A DNA stretch of 64,000 bases from Symsagittifera roscoffensis (Eukaryota; Xenacoelomorpha; Acoela; Convolutidae): contig NC_087069.1 of assembly GCF_963678635.1 (NCBI RefSeq), positions 46,146,276 to 46,210,275 on the forward strand, in the 5' to 3' direction. Each line of letters begins with the position of its first letter. Positions within the stretch are counted from its first letter, which is position 1. Below, in pieces: positions 33,305-44,186 of the stretch. The position numbers and the translations under genes were made by a program. Under the pieces are notes generated by a model that saw only the letters and a program-made list of their open reading frames with translations, was not told the origin of the DNA and ran no database searches.

Positions 33305-35312
33305 CAAGCTGGCCGACTGTTTTCAAATTGCTTCTCTAAACGCAAACCTCAGATCAACTTACGAAATCGTCCGTTTTGTAGAGAATTATAGAAAAAATTC
33401 AATTACGAAAGGGATGGAAATTGAATGCAAACCCGCCCATAACTTCCATGGCGAACCAGTAGATGTTCGAGCTTGCAATGACGAGTCTGATTTTGTACAG
33501 AAGAGTGTCAAAACTATTGAAGAATATCTCAACCACTCTAGAGGATTGGCATTCCTACCAGTTATCGCAAATGTTCCCGAAGATTTATTGTCACATATAT
33601 CTTCAGTTTTGACAGCGAAAGAAATTAAAAATGGTTATTGTGAAAGTTTGTATATAGAAACCAATGACAAAACTTTGAAAGCTTTGCCCTCTGTTTACTT
33701 TTTTGATATCAATGGCAATGAAGGCTTAGAGTTTGCTGTAGTTGTAATTTTGCTCTATGGCAATAGTAGTGTCGAAAGAAAAACTGAGTTATTCTTCCAT
33801 GAAATTTTTACCCGAGCATGCGCAAAACTAGTTATTGTTTATGCTATAGACAAAAAATGGGAAAAACAAGAGCAAAAGAAACAAATGAGGGTAAATTCTG
33901 AAAAAGTTTTAAAAACTGTGCTCGAATCAACAGAACCAAACTCGCTCGTGTTTTTGGTCGGAACCAACTTCCAATTCAATTTTATTACACCTATTTCACA
34001 ATCGGACTTAAAAAACCAAAATATCAGTTTGCCGAAGGTTGAAGGAATTCAACACTTTAAAGGGCCCAATCATGTCATCATTCTCCAAAAAGAAGATCTG
34101 TATAGGCGAAAAGATGTGGAAGAATTGATTGCTGTTGGGTTGAAAAAAATTTTAATTGTTGGTGGACGCGAAATTATTTCCTGGCAAGAAAACTTTTACT
34201 TTCTTACTTCTATGATTCTTAGTTGTGACTTGTATTCTGGGCACTTTGAAAGCGCAAGTAAGATGGAGTGGGATAACGGTACTGTTGATGAATTTTCAGC
34301 GCAAATCGACCATTTTCTCAACAAAACGGAGAACAGAAATGTTTTTGATTTGCAAAAACTCAGCCTAGTTGACAAAAAATTGGACTTTGACAAGCTGCTT
34401 TGTTCAAACGAGCCATACTTCAAGTGGGAAAACTGGAACCAAAAAGCCAAGGAGTTTGATCGATTGCACTTGTCAAGCTCTCGTGTAAAGTTCATTTATA
34501 ACGAATGTCTAAAATTTTTGAATAAAAAAATGACATTGAACAATCTTTGTCAAAGAACTAATATTGCCTCATCTTTACAGAATCTGAAGGTTCTGAATAA
34601 GATCGCAAACAGTCTGCTGAAACAATATTTGAGTGAAATTTTGAAACCCAGTTATATCTTAGAAAATCTAACTGTGGCGCCTGGCGAGTTGTATTCCTTC
34701 CAATTCTTTGCTTTTCAAGCACTTGAACAAGCTGATTTTTTAGTCAAATTTCACCCCCGTAATGTTAAAACTTTCCATCGAATCTACCGAGTGATGGAAA
34801 TTGTACGAGCAAAACAAGCAAATGGTGTTCAAGCAAAACATGTAGTGATAGAAGATGAGTTAAAACATGGAGAACATGCGGCTGGATTACGACATCTTAA
34901 AGTGATTGAAAACTTTCAAGAGCCAAATCTTTTACAAAAATGTGATCTGTATTCGCTTCAACGAGAAGATTATGAAAAAGAAAATAGTTCAAATAAAAGA
35001 AACGCAAAAAATGAACAATTAGCCGAGATTGCTTGCGAACTTTCGACACTTTTTCTTGCTCATATTAAAGAAAAGGAAATTAAAGAAGACTCAATTCAAA
35101 CTCGTTTACAATCATTTCAAAGTATTTTGACGTTCGTAATTCATCAACCTATTCGATTTGCTCTCGAAGCATTAGAGTGGAATCTGACTCATAAACCAGC
35201 GCTGGAGGCACTGAACGAATCATTTTTGTTCTTTGCTATTATACTCAACGAAGTTGACAATATAAGCACAAAAATCGAGAAAAGAAAGACATTACATGGA
35301 AAAAGATTCTAA
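33252..35312 (+). CDS. Superfamily-1 helicase C-terminal half (NERD-helicase copy A)
   Basis: This is a 686-codon frame without ATG at its start (TTG at 33252; open back to 33219), so it is a 3' exon rather than a gene of its own. Motifs in order: LNANLRSTYEIVRFV (residues 29-43, motif IV), DINGNEGLEFAVVVI (152-166, motif V, with Glu-Gly where KG is usual) and FTRACAKLVIVYA (187-199, motif VI with the arginine of TRA). Residues 200-686 form a long C-terminal region I do not recognise, with FKWENW (about 396-401). The same order in decayed copies C and D shows that it belongs to the family. It is unbroken although the N-terminal exon is dead. An ATTAAA lies about 75 bp past the stop. Confidence 0.75.
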   Translation: MKKNQHCILVSSQSPKINKLADCFQIASLNANLRSTYEIVRFVENYRKNSITKGMEIECKPAHNFHGEPVDVRACNDESDFVQKSVKTIEEYLNHSRGLAFLPVIANVPEDLLSHISSVLTAKEIKNGYCESLYIETNDKTLKALPSVYFFDINGNEGLEFAVVVILLYGNSSVERKTELFFHEIFTRACAKLVIVYAIDKKWEKQEQKKQMRVNSEKVLKTVLESTEPNSLVFLVGTNFQFNFITPISQSDLKNQNISLPKVEGIQHFKGPNHVIILQKEDLYRRKDVEELIAVGLKKILIVGGREIISWQENFYFLTSMILSCDLYSGHFESASKMEWDNGTVDEFSAQIDHFLNKTENRNVFDLQKLSLVDKKLDFDKLLCSNEPYFKWENWNQKAKEFDRLHLSSSRVKFIYNECLKFLNKKMTLNNLCQRTNIASSLQNLKVLNKIANSLLKQYLSEILKPSYILENLTVAPGELYSFQFFAFQALEQADFLVKFHPRNVKTFHRIYRVMEIVRAKQANGVQAKHVVIEDELKHGEHAAGLRHLKVIENFQEPNLLQKCDLYSLQREDYEKENSSNKRNAKNEQLAEIACELSTLFLAHIKEKEIKEDSIQTRLQSFQSILTFVIHQPIRFALEALEWNLTHKPALEALNESFLFFAIILNEVDNISTKIEKRKTLHGKRF

Positions 35313-36500
35313 GGAACTTACTAGACCTGTTCTCCGATCAACAATCTCGTTCGAAAACATCAAAATTGTTCATGCTTAAAACTTAATTAAATTTGTTTAG
35401 AAAAAAATTTTGTTGAGATAGCTGCTGTAATTTGAAAGCTGTTAAGATTGCCCAACTATCCATTCTCTCTGAGAACGCACAGAAAACGTCGAACTGCCTT
35501 GACTGCCATATAAAGATACAAATCAAAGTTCAAAAATGAAGCAATATTAAAGAGTACATACGTGAGAGCCATCTAAAGGGGGAAGGGGATGGGTCATATT
35601 GTGGGGTTGAAAAAGAGGCGCTATCGTTTAATTACTCTCAATTTCAATTTGTTGCTTTTTTGAATATAATAAGAGTTGTCAGCGCTAAGAATGAGTATCC
35701 GGTTAGTTTGAAATAATTTAGACCACAAAAATTATGTAAGATTTATAAAACATCTTTTTTTCATTTTTTTTTCAACAGTTTTTAAGCTATTTAGCCATAG
35801 AATTTTTCTTTCCGTAGAACACAAGAACAAAGTAAAATCAGTTTCAAGTCCAAACTGAAAGAGTGGGGCAAAAGAGGGGCAAATCGAAAATTTCTACCAA
35901 TAAAATGATTTCTTCAGCTCGGGTTTTTCCTCAAAAATAGCATATATTAGCGTCAAAGACGCTTTCAGAAACTTTTGGTCGATTGGCCAAAAATGGATGA
36001 CGCAAAACAACAAAAGAAAGGGGGAACCCTTTGGTTGGTAAGGGAGTACAATCCATAAGGGAAGGCCTCCGCAACTCCTTAAATCAGCCCAATAAGTAAA
36101 AAATCTGAATTAGATTGATTCTCACCCCGCCACTCCGCCCCTACCTTAATCAGCAAAATGAATTCAAAATTTCATATTTCGAGTCACAACTGATTTTTCA
36201 GATGAGAAATTTAGAGCGACTATTTTTTGAATATATGTATTTAAACCTGACAGGGCGGTCTAAAATTAGTTAACTTTGACATCAACCACTCCGTGATTTT
36301 TTGCTATCTGTCAATAATTTTGAATTGAATTGTTGTCTAGTCGTTTTCATGTACCATACTCTCAGATGATTGGTCGAAAAAACTCATGTCTGCCCTTTTC
36401 AGACGTGGTAACTTATCTCAAATCCAAAACAGTTTCGTATTCCCTCGCTCGACGACTCTTGATGGTCAATATGTGCAAAATGCTGATTGGCTCGAGCCTG
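35313..36500. other. 3' flank of copy A, gene-less
   Basis: No gene is seen. Short purine-rich stretches (GGGGGAAGGGGATGGG near 35578) may be edges of dispersed elements. Confidence 0.4.
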
Positions 36501-38925
36501 TTTTAACTTAAAAAATAATTCTGACGATATAAATTGCGAGGTGGAGAAATAACGAGAAAAGCGCAATAAAAATCATAGCAGATAATGAAGTTATGCAAAA
36601 CTCATAAGTTAAATCTTTCGACAAAGGTGTTGAAGTTTTCTTGTTGGTTACGAATGCTTCGATACTGTTTTCGGAAACAAAATCAGCGGTTGACCAAAAC
36701 TCAAGGCAAAATCTATGCTTGATGAAAACTTTCATATTTTCTATTTTTCAATCGCTTCGTTATTTTTTGCGTTGCAAATCAGAAAATTTTGGTTCAAATT
36801 TACATCGACGATTGGCGAAAGCAGTCTAACAAACATTGAGAAATCGATTTGGTGGGCCAGCGAACGTTTCTGGTTCAATTCTTGAAATGTAGTTTTCGCT
36901 GACATCTATTTTTTCTAGTTGCTGTAAGTTTTGAAACCAATCCCGAGTTATAAACTTTTTGGGCTTTTTGCTCTAAAGATCAAAATTTGTACTTGAGTTG
37001 GTAAAATATAGCCCCGATTTTTAACAATTTGGTTTTCTGAATTCTGATAGGAGCATTTAGCTGTTAGTTTTCCACTTCTAGTGGCAAACGCAAGTTCAGA
37101 TTGAATTGAAAAGCATGCTCTAAGTAAACCTATCAGCCTATCAGTAAAATTTAACACAAATGTTTTATCGTTGGCCTTTAAATCTGGTTTGTAAATAAAT
37201 TTTCATTCAAGCGCTTATATCAAAGGCAAAACTATTTTGCTCATACCTTACTCAGAAGTCGTAAAAGCATCCAAAAAATTTTTTGTTCATGCATTTAATT
37301 TCCTTGCAGACTTCATCACGTCATTTCTACTTACTTTTAAATGTTTTCCATTCTAAATGGAAGGGTTGCTTACCTATGTTTAAACAAAACTTTTGTTTCC
37401 TCAACATGTGGTTTTTTTTTCAAAAAAAAAACTATTTCCTCAGTGTAGCTTTCTTCTACCATCACGGGACATATAAATTGTAATTTTGGGCTTACAGTTG
37501 CCATAGAAGGAAAAATTGTACACTTTTTTGCAGTTTTTTCCGCACTTATTTTTTGTAATAAGTTCTTACATAGCAAACATGAGAACAATTATTGGTTTAA
37601 AAACAGGTCAAAAGTAGAATCAAGTTGTTTTCATTGTGTGGCTCGGTCATTCAAACGAAGCTGAGACAAAAAAAGTATATTTTCTTAAAAGCGTTCATTA
37701 GAGAGCAGGAGATCTAAGCTTAGCCATGAAGTACATTTTTCTACCATGCGAAAGATCACAAAACATATTTAAGTTGTTTGAGAAAAGCTGATTAAACATT
37801 GATCATAAATTATGTGGATTATCAAAATTTGATTTGTTTTTACACTAACAAATGGCTGAGCAGTTTTTATTAGAAGGCGACCTAACTAAGATTTTAGGCT
37901 TTCCCTTGACCACTTTTGAGTCGCATAAAAAATTAAAGCCTTTGTGCTGTTTACGGGGTTCAACTGCAACCATAGCTCTACTCTAAAAAGTTTCATTTAA
38001 TTGACCAAACAACACCTTGAAAACAAAATTGATCTGTTTATAGCTCATTCAAATCTTTGACAATTTAAATTGAAACTTCTCTTTCCATAATTGTATGATA
38101 GATACAGAGATCACAAACATTACCATTTTATTGACATTTTCCTATTTGATGTCAGTGTCAAGAAAATTTCTTAAAAAAATCAAATTCAATCAAATAAAAA
38201 CTGTTTATTTTGCTAATTAAAGCATTAAATTTCAATGCAAATCAATTATAAGTGGTTTTTTTATTTTTATAGATAAATACAATGAAACTAGACTATAACG
38301 CCTATTAGGTAAATTTTGATAAAAGAATGGGCTCTTTTTTTCTTTCCCCCCGACCAGCAAAATTTTACTCGTTAATTTGTGTTCACTTTGTCTGATTGTA
38401 ACAAAAAAATATTACAATGCAAACTAATTAGTCCATGACAAACACATTTGGCTTTTATATTTAACCTTGTGAAACCCCTCGTTACACCAAAAATTGCAGG
38501 TTTATATGAGGTGGGGGTAAAGGAAACGGACAATGAGCAAGACAATGAACTATAAATGATTTTTATTCAGTTTTGTTGTCTCAAGGCATTATGGGAATCG
38601 ATTACATTGATGACATTTTGGACCAAAAATCTATTATAATTGATTTCTTTTCTTTTTTTCTTCGATGCGGGTAATCACCAAATCATAATAAAACCAATTG
38701 CTGAAACATCATCATTTTACAATTAAAATTGAATTCGAAAAGTGCAAGTGAAACAGGAGGTTATGATGCAAACTATTTGATACTTAAAAGCAGCGTTATT
38801 ATTTTTCTATTTTAGTTTCAATTACAAAACCTGTTTGAAATATTTTCTTAGCTGCTCATATGAATATAATCTCTTATAACATCGAGTCAGTCTTTTTTTG
38901 ACGGAAGTTGAGTTTTGATAAAACT
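36501..38925. other. Gene-less AT-rich stretch
   Basis: Only short frames without recognisable features occur. No repeat or structure stands out. Confidence 0.4.
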
Positions 38926-38928
38926 ACT

Positions 38929-39000
38929 TAACATGTTACGGCCAATGAGTTGACCTAATTGTTTTTTTTTACATTCAGTCAAATGAGAATCATGAGCTGC
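38929..39000 (+). promoter_or_regulatory. Orphan NERD-helicase upstream module
   Basis: TTAACATGTTACGGCCAATG, followed by a T-rich run, ATTCAGTCAAATGAGAATCA and CATGAG, matches the modules at 26461, 26841, 52849, 52955 and 53266. About 150 bp on, CAACGCATTGTTTTCA resembles the region before the start codons of A and B. No NERD exon follows, so this is probably the old promoter of decayed copy C. Confidence 0.5.
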
Positions 39001-40036
39001 TAGTCGCTGCTTATAATGTTTTGATGATGATCTTGCTCGGTGACCGCTTGCAGCACGTTTTTGAATAGCAGCAACTCAATGAAGAACAAAAAAGTACTGT
39101 TCAGAAAAAAACATAATAAGAGTTTTGCATAAGTTAATGAGCAACGCATTGTTTTCATTTTTATTATTTATCGGTTTACAACATGCAATCAAATTGTAGA
39201 GAGTTGCTCCAGTGATTTGATCCGGAGTTTGGAGTTTGGTTCCCAAAACGCAGCTAAAAAACTCCAAAAATTAGTTTTACTTGCTTAATATTAAATTTTA
39301 AGGTCTTAAGCTAGGCATAACTCAGCTGTTACAAGCCTGCTCGCTCGCTTTTTTTGCTAGAATTGAGACAAAAAATCAACAAATTCAAATCGGATTTTTC
39401 CCGAAATTAGAAGTTCTTTTGGAATTTTTTGATGTGGTTCGAAACATGACTCAAAGGGCTTTAATATGATATATCACTCAATCCAGTCCGATGATTATTT
39501 GTGGTTACCTGATTTTGGGTAGAAAACAATAAGAAAAAACTGAAACATCCGAATACAAAATTACCGCCCATTTTCAATGGTCGGATCAACAAGGAAACCG
39601 CAGCCGCAAATCAACAGCATCGATTGAATGTAATTGAACTACGCCTGCAGAAGACAGATGATTTTTTAAATGAGATGAGTTCCAATCAAAAAGAAATGTC
39701 AAGGCAAAAAAAGTTTTGTCTACCACAAACTCTTCATAATTCCAGCTGTCATTTTTCTTAACCAAGAGCTTGGACACATCGCTGGACTTGTTAAATTGAT
39801 TTGAAGTTTTCTCAAAAGTGATTGAAACATTCATTCATCAGGGTAGAAGTGCGATTTTTTGAAGGCATAACACTCTGCAGAATACACCGTATGTTAAACT
39901 AGCGGTTTGGTTGAAAATATTGCGGTATTGGTGCTTCATATTGCTGCTTACAAACTTACATATTTCACCACAATAGAGATAATCTTGAAAAACAAAATCA
40001 GTTTTTAAATATTAAAATTAGTTTTTATGATCAACA
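39001..40036. other. Where the N-terminal half of copy C should be; no exon visible
   Basis: No NERD domain or Walker A could be found. A minus-strand 82-codon frame (39586-39834) has no recognisable features. Confidence 0.4.
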
Positions 40037-40040
40037 TAGG

Positions 40041-40200
40041 AATCACATATGAAAAGGAAGACTTGGTCTGAATTTGGCCGAGCTATGGCGCTCAGAAGCT
40101 TAATGCTTCGCTGATTTGTAAGGTAAAAGCAGCGCAGCATAGTGCCTCTGAGTGCCATCGCTTGACTAACTTTTAACCAAGTCTTCTAATATATGAGTCC
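40041..40200. mobile_element. 160-bp imperfect hairpin (MITE-like)
   Basis: The left arm 40041-40113 (ACTTGG and GCTATGGCGCTCAGAAGC inside) pairs with the right arm 40130-40200 (GCCTCTGAGTGCCATCGC and AACCAAGTC inside) around a 16-nt loop, with about one mismatch in five. A nearly full-length foldback of this size is typical of a MITE or of an inverted-duplication RNA-hairpin locus. Confidence 0.6.
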
Positions 40201-40596
40201 CATCGTGGCCTTAAATTTCCGATATCGTCCATGCATTCGTTTTGTTTTTTTCGCTTTCTTGCAGGAGTTATAAAGCTCCTTATAGAAAATGCATTTGTGG
40301 ATGTCAGAACCAGTGTGATTACCGAACTGCATGAGGTTTGCCGGGGTTTTCCTTCAATTACACAGGATTTTTTCTCAAGTATTGCCCTCTTAAATTAGAT
40401 TAGGTCCATGCTATCTAAAGACTTGAAAAAAATTTCTGCAGAAAAGTAAAAACTGAGGTTGCAAATTCTGAGAAACCTTTTTGTTCTCAGAGATTGCACG
40501 GCTTATTGGATATGCTTTAATGTAACTTATTCCTCATTTGACAATTTTTTCCAGAAAAATGTTCCTCGTACAGTTTTTTTAAATGACATATTTTTG

Positions 40597-40716
40597 ATCA
40601 TACAATTTCCATATATGGAAAAACATTTATCACAGAGATTTCATACATTTTTGTGTATGTAATGAATTGTATGGAATTGTATAACAAGAAGTTTCTCATA
40701 TAAGGAAATTGTATGA
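40597..40716. repeat. Inverted repeat, about 20-bp arms
   Basis: ATCATACAATTTCCATATAT (40597-40616) pairs with CATATAAGGAAATTGTATGA (40697-40716, from CAT to ATGAT) with about one mismatch. TTGTAT words occur between. It is possibly another small foldback insertion. Confidence 0.5.
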
Positions 40717-40800
40717 TAACTTTTGGTCAACCCGGGTAAAAACAAGAAAAACTTTTATCATCGAAATTGGTAAAATGATTGCTCTGACGGATATGAGAGT

Positions 40801-41540
40801 GACTTGTCAGTCCATAGTTTTTTCGATATTCAGGGAATAGATGGCATGGAATTCTCAGTAGTCGTGATTCATTTGCATGACGATGGTTCTGGTGACAAGC
40901 GTATGATTCATTAGTTCAATACAATGATAACCAGAGCATTTGTGAGCCTTGTCATTGTCAAAGTATTAGATAAACAAATACGCGCGAAAACAAGAGCGGA
41001 AGAGGGCACTAAGTTAATTTTTTGGGAAATATCTGAGAGATTAACTGAAAAAAACTTGAATCTAACAATTTTGCACTTTTATTAGAAACACATTTCCGAT
41101 TCATTTTCATAACACCCATATCACAGTCCGAAGTAACTGCCCGCCAAAAATTAAAAAAATTCAATATTTCAACGGACCAACCAATGTCATCATCCTGCTA
41201 GAATAGAACATCTGCTATTCGAAAACGGATTCATTCTGCAGTTAGAAAATCTTTTAGAGAAGCATTCAGAAGAGTTTAAAAAAATTGGATTATGAAAATT
41301 ATTCTCGTCCGTGCAAGACACAGCATATACTGGTTCTGAAATTTTTATTGGCACACGATAGAAATGTCTTATTCAAAAGTGCTTCATGGGCAACTTGACA
41401 GTGGATGTTTACTGTTTGTGAAGGATAATTATGATCAACTTTCAATCAAATTAGAGCGTTCCTTCAACAAAATTGAGAGCAATGAGCAAGGAGGACCAGC
41501 TGCTCAAATTTAATGAGCCTGGCTGAAAAGGGAAAACTCA
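40801..41540 (+). pseudogene. NERD-helicase copy C, C-terminal fragment
   Basis: In one frame, HSFFDIQGIDGMEFSVVVIH (motif V, near 40816-40872) is followed by a TAG at 40912-40914 and then NTMITRAFVSLVIV (motif VI). This is the order and spacing of copy A (152-199 of its long frame). Further matches in shifted frames run through TPISQSE-like sequence (about 41110) and DNYDQLSIKLERSFNKIES (about 41425-41485). Many stops and frameshifts show decay. It ends near the non-LTR element. It is diverged enough from D in the shared part to be a separate paralogue rather than the other half of one gene. Confidence 0.75.
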
Positions 41541-41889
41541 GAAATCGGTTTAGCTTCATTAATGGCAAAGCCATAAGATCTAACTCAGCTTCTGCAACGA
41601 TTGATTATAGAACAGTCATTACAGAAACGTTTTTCTGACAAATCAGACTGTTAGGCAGCCGATTTTGGCGCAGTGAAGCCTTGAACTGAAAGAAAGGGTC
41701 GTAACACTCAACCGCGAAATTAAATGCATCACGAATGTTTGCAACGAAAGTGCAGTAGAAGCAGATTATAATCTCTTTGAAGTTTTGTCTTCAGAGAACT
41801 CTATAGAAGAAGCATTTAGAGTTGTCCAGGAAACTCTTAAAACTGATCGTTTAACCCCTGGTTTGATCGAGCCAAGAAAACTTCCGGGC
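41541..41889. other. Boundary between copy C and the non-LTR element
   Basis: This could be the 5' part of the retroelement or more of copy C. Short coding-like stretches exist but I could not assign them. Confidence 0.35.
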
Positions 41890-41992
41890 TAAGCAATATG
41901 CAATTTCATTTGCATTATAAAACGCACTTCAAAGAAGAACATGTAAATAATGCAGACCTCAAGGAGATGATACTAGAGAGGCGCCAAACAAG

Positions 41993-42394
41993 TTGCTCAA
42001 CACCCCAAGCAGAGCAGAAATCAAGCTCGCAATCAAATCACTGTCCTCAGGAAAAGCATCAGGACAGAGTGAAATCACAGCTGATCTGCTCAAAGCCTTG
42101 CAGGACCAAGTGGTCGCACTCATCACAGCAAGCTTTGAAACTATTTGGGAAGGAACAGCAGGTATCCCAAAAGCATACAGAGATGGCAAAGAAATCAGAC
42201 TTTTCAAGAAGGGCAAAAAAAATCAGCCATTAAACTACCGATCGGTATATGTACTTGATGTTGAAGGAACAAAACTGAGCAAAGTACTGAAAAATCGAAT
42301 CGAGATAAGCTCGGACCAAACTCCAAACAATCTAAAAATTGGGTTCAGAAGTGGCAGAATGACGGTGCAGGCAAATTGGAATCTTCGAATATAG
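41993..42394 (+). pseudogene. Reverse transcriptase fingers/palm fragment
   Basis: This is the best preserved open piece of the element. It matches non-LTR reverse transcriptase order: EIKLAIKSLSSGKASG (block 1), RLFKKGKKNQPLNYRSV (block 2) and NNLKIGFRSGRMTVQA (block 2a/3). In the usual 'K/GxNYRP/G' stretch it reads LNYRSVYVLD. It ends at a stop (42392) before the aspartate motif, which follows in another frame. Confidence 0.75.
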
Positions 42395-42489
42395 ATTCAG
42401 CATGCACGTGAAGGGAAGAAAAAGCTGAAACGATCTTCGTAGATCTGGTGAAGTCCTTTGATTCGGTTGACAGGGCAGCACTGTTCAAG

Positions 42490-42690
42490 CATGCGTGGTC
42501 ATTCAGAGGTCGGATGCCTGCAAGTGGAAGAGAGACTGAAAGCTCTCGTGCTCAAAATACTTCCAACCGGGATTGCCCGTAATCGGGAGTCTATCTTTCA
42601 TTGTACCAACTCCTCAAAGGTCTAAATACCTAAAATTGGAGTGACTTAGCACTCTGTCAAAGAGAGAGGCACCTACTGGTCCTGAACTAG
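42490..42690 (+). repeat. Element tail copied into the reverse transcriptase
   Basis: From GCATGCGTGGTC to GCACCTACTGGTCCTG this segment matches the element's own 3' tail at 43983-44186. It replaces the reverse transcriptase stretch expected between the aspartate motif and the LFNLVFNEV region. Both sites share GCATGCGTGGTC, the likely crossover point. Confidence 0.7.
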
Positions 42691-42762
42691 TTCGAGCTTG
42701 AAAGAGGAGTGAGACAACTACTGGTCCTGAACTAGTTCGTGCTTGAGAGAGTAGTGAGACAG
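42671..42762 (+). repeat. 45-bp direct repeat at the edge of the tail copy
   Basis: CTACTGGTCCTGAACTAGTT occurs at 42673 and again at 42718, each followed by CG, a GCTTGA-type stretch and GAGTGAGACA-like sequence. A replication slip or repair at the junction would explain it. Confidence 0.6.
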
Positions 42763-42764
42763 GT

Positions 42765-43505
42765 TTGCGTAATTGGCCCGCTCTCTTCAATCTAGTTTTT
42801 AACGAAGTGTGCAAGAAAGGGGTGAAAAGAGGCCCAGAGGTTGATCATATTGCTTATGCGAACAGTTTAGTGAGTATGTACGGCACAATTGAAGAAGAAC
42901 AAGAAAGACTTGATGCTCTGAATCAGGAAGTCCAAATTACAGGAATGGGGATATCATAAAGTAAGACCGAGATGATTGTAGCGAATGGAAAAGGATCATC
43001 TGATATCTACCTTAATGGCAAAAAAAAAGAAATACATTCCTTTGTGTACCTTGCCAGATCACTAAGTGCGGAAAAAGACATCGGCGAAGTAATTACACAC
43101 AATTGCAGAAAAGCTAGAACAGGAATTGTGAGATTGAGGCCAGCTCTAAAAAGTGGCTCAATTATGCGGTTAGTGGAGATTTTCATTAAGCAATCAGTAC
43201 TCTACGGGCTAGAGTCTGCAGTCATCAGAAAAGTCAATTTTGACAAACTAAATGCAGTTTTGAACAAAACCAGGAGAGTGATCCTCTTGATGGACAGCAA
43301 GAGGACATCCACTAACGTTCAAATTACAGAGAGAGTTCAGTTGAAAAGCATTGAAACAGAAATGGCTCTACGAAAAGGCAAACCAGTAGAAACAAAAAAA
43401 TTGCTCGCCCAAAGAAGCAAGACGTACAGCAAAGACTGGGCATTAAATCTGGACCTCGAAAGACAAGGGATGCTGGATAAAAAAAAAAGAACTCAAAACC
43501 ACTAA
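42765..43505 (+). pseudogene. Reverse transcriptase catalytic box and thumb fragment
   Basis: The first frame (42765-42959) includes LFNLVFNEV and the degenerate YANS box (42855-42866). A stop then separates it from the second frame (42972-43505), which includes KTEMIVANG just before, then IKQSVLYGLESAVIRK, typical of the post-palm region of non-LTR elements. The lost Asp pair means no polymerase activity. Confidence 0.7.
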
Positions 43506-44186
43506 AAAATAATCAGGAAGTTGATCAGTCATTCCAGAGAATGGTCGACTCACGCCCTCAAACAGTCGATTGTGAACTTGTAAAATGCAACAAATGTTTG
43601 CTGAAAGAAGGAGATGCAGAGACATCTAAGAAACGATCATGATGCGCTAGAGAATCTGATACACTCGACATGGCACCTTTTAGCGCATATGAGCCAAAGG
43701 ATCTAAAAAACACAGCAAAAGGTTGCAAAAAGCAAAACAAGACACTCAAGTGGTTGAAAGTGCACACCAAGACAGCCCACCCGCAGTGCACTTTCAATGG
43801 CAAAGACCAATCAGTAACAGTAGAACGAAAGTCACGAGAACGAAAGTCACCTGGTGAAGAAGAACTAGAGGCGACTGCAGACGAAGAGATGCAACCTGCA
43901 AATAACCCAAGCGTTTATCGCTGCTCAAAGTGCCCAAGAACTTGAAAGGTGACGAAAAGATTGCAAAACCATTGCTCTGAGAGGCATGCGTGGTCAAACA
44001 GAGGTCGCATTCCTGCACGTGGAAGAAAGACTGAAAACTCTCGTGCTCAACATTCTTCCACCCGAGATTGCTTCTAATCGGGAGTCTACCGTTCCTTCTA
44101 CCAACTCCTCAAATGTCTATGCACTAAATACGTAAGAAATTGATTGACTTTGCACTCTATCACAGAAAAGGGCACCTACTGGTCCT
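43506..44186 (+). pseudogene. C-terminal C2H2-finger region and 3' tail of the non-LTR element
   Basis: A basic, charged stretch (43670-43945) includes SAYEPKDLKNTAKGC and ends YRCSKCPRT at a stop. The next frame supplies HCSERHAW to complete a C2H2 pattern (43918-43992). The 3' tail after it ends near CCTACTGGTCCTG at 44186, judged from the internal copy at 42490-42690. Confidence 0.6.

Larger units (their letters stand above)
41890..44186 (+). mobile_element. Dead non-LTR retrotransposon (LINE-like) with C2H2-finger tail
   Basis: Reverse transcriptase pieces occur in order. PSRAEIKLAIKSLSSGKASG (from about 42002) and GFRSGRMTVQANW (about 42350) come first. FVDLVKSFDSVDRAALF (42436-42486) is the aspartate-bearing motif. 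LFNLVFNEV follows, then IAYANSL (about 42849-42869), where the catalytic YADD box has become YANS. A thumb-like region (42972-43505) leads to a C-terminal C2H2 finger (CSKCPRT, then HCSERHAW, 43918-43992), with a TGA between its Cys and His pairs. The 5' endonuclease end is not clear. Stops, frameshifts, lost catalytic Asp and an internal tail insertion show that it is inactive. Confidence 0.8.
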
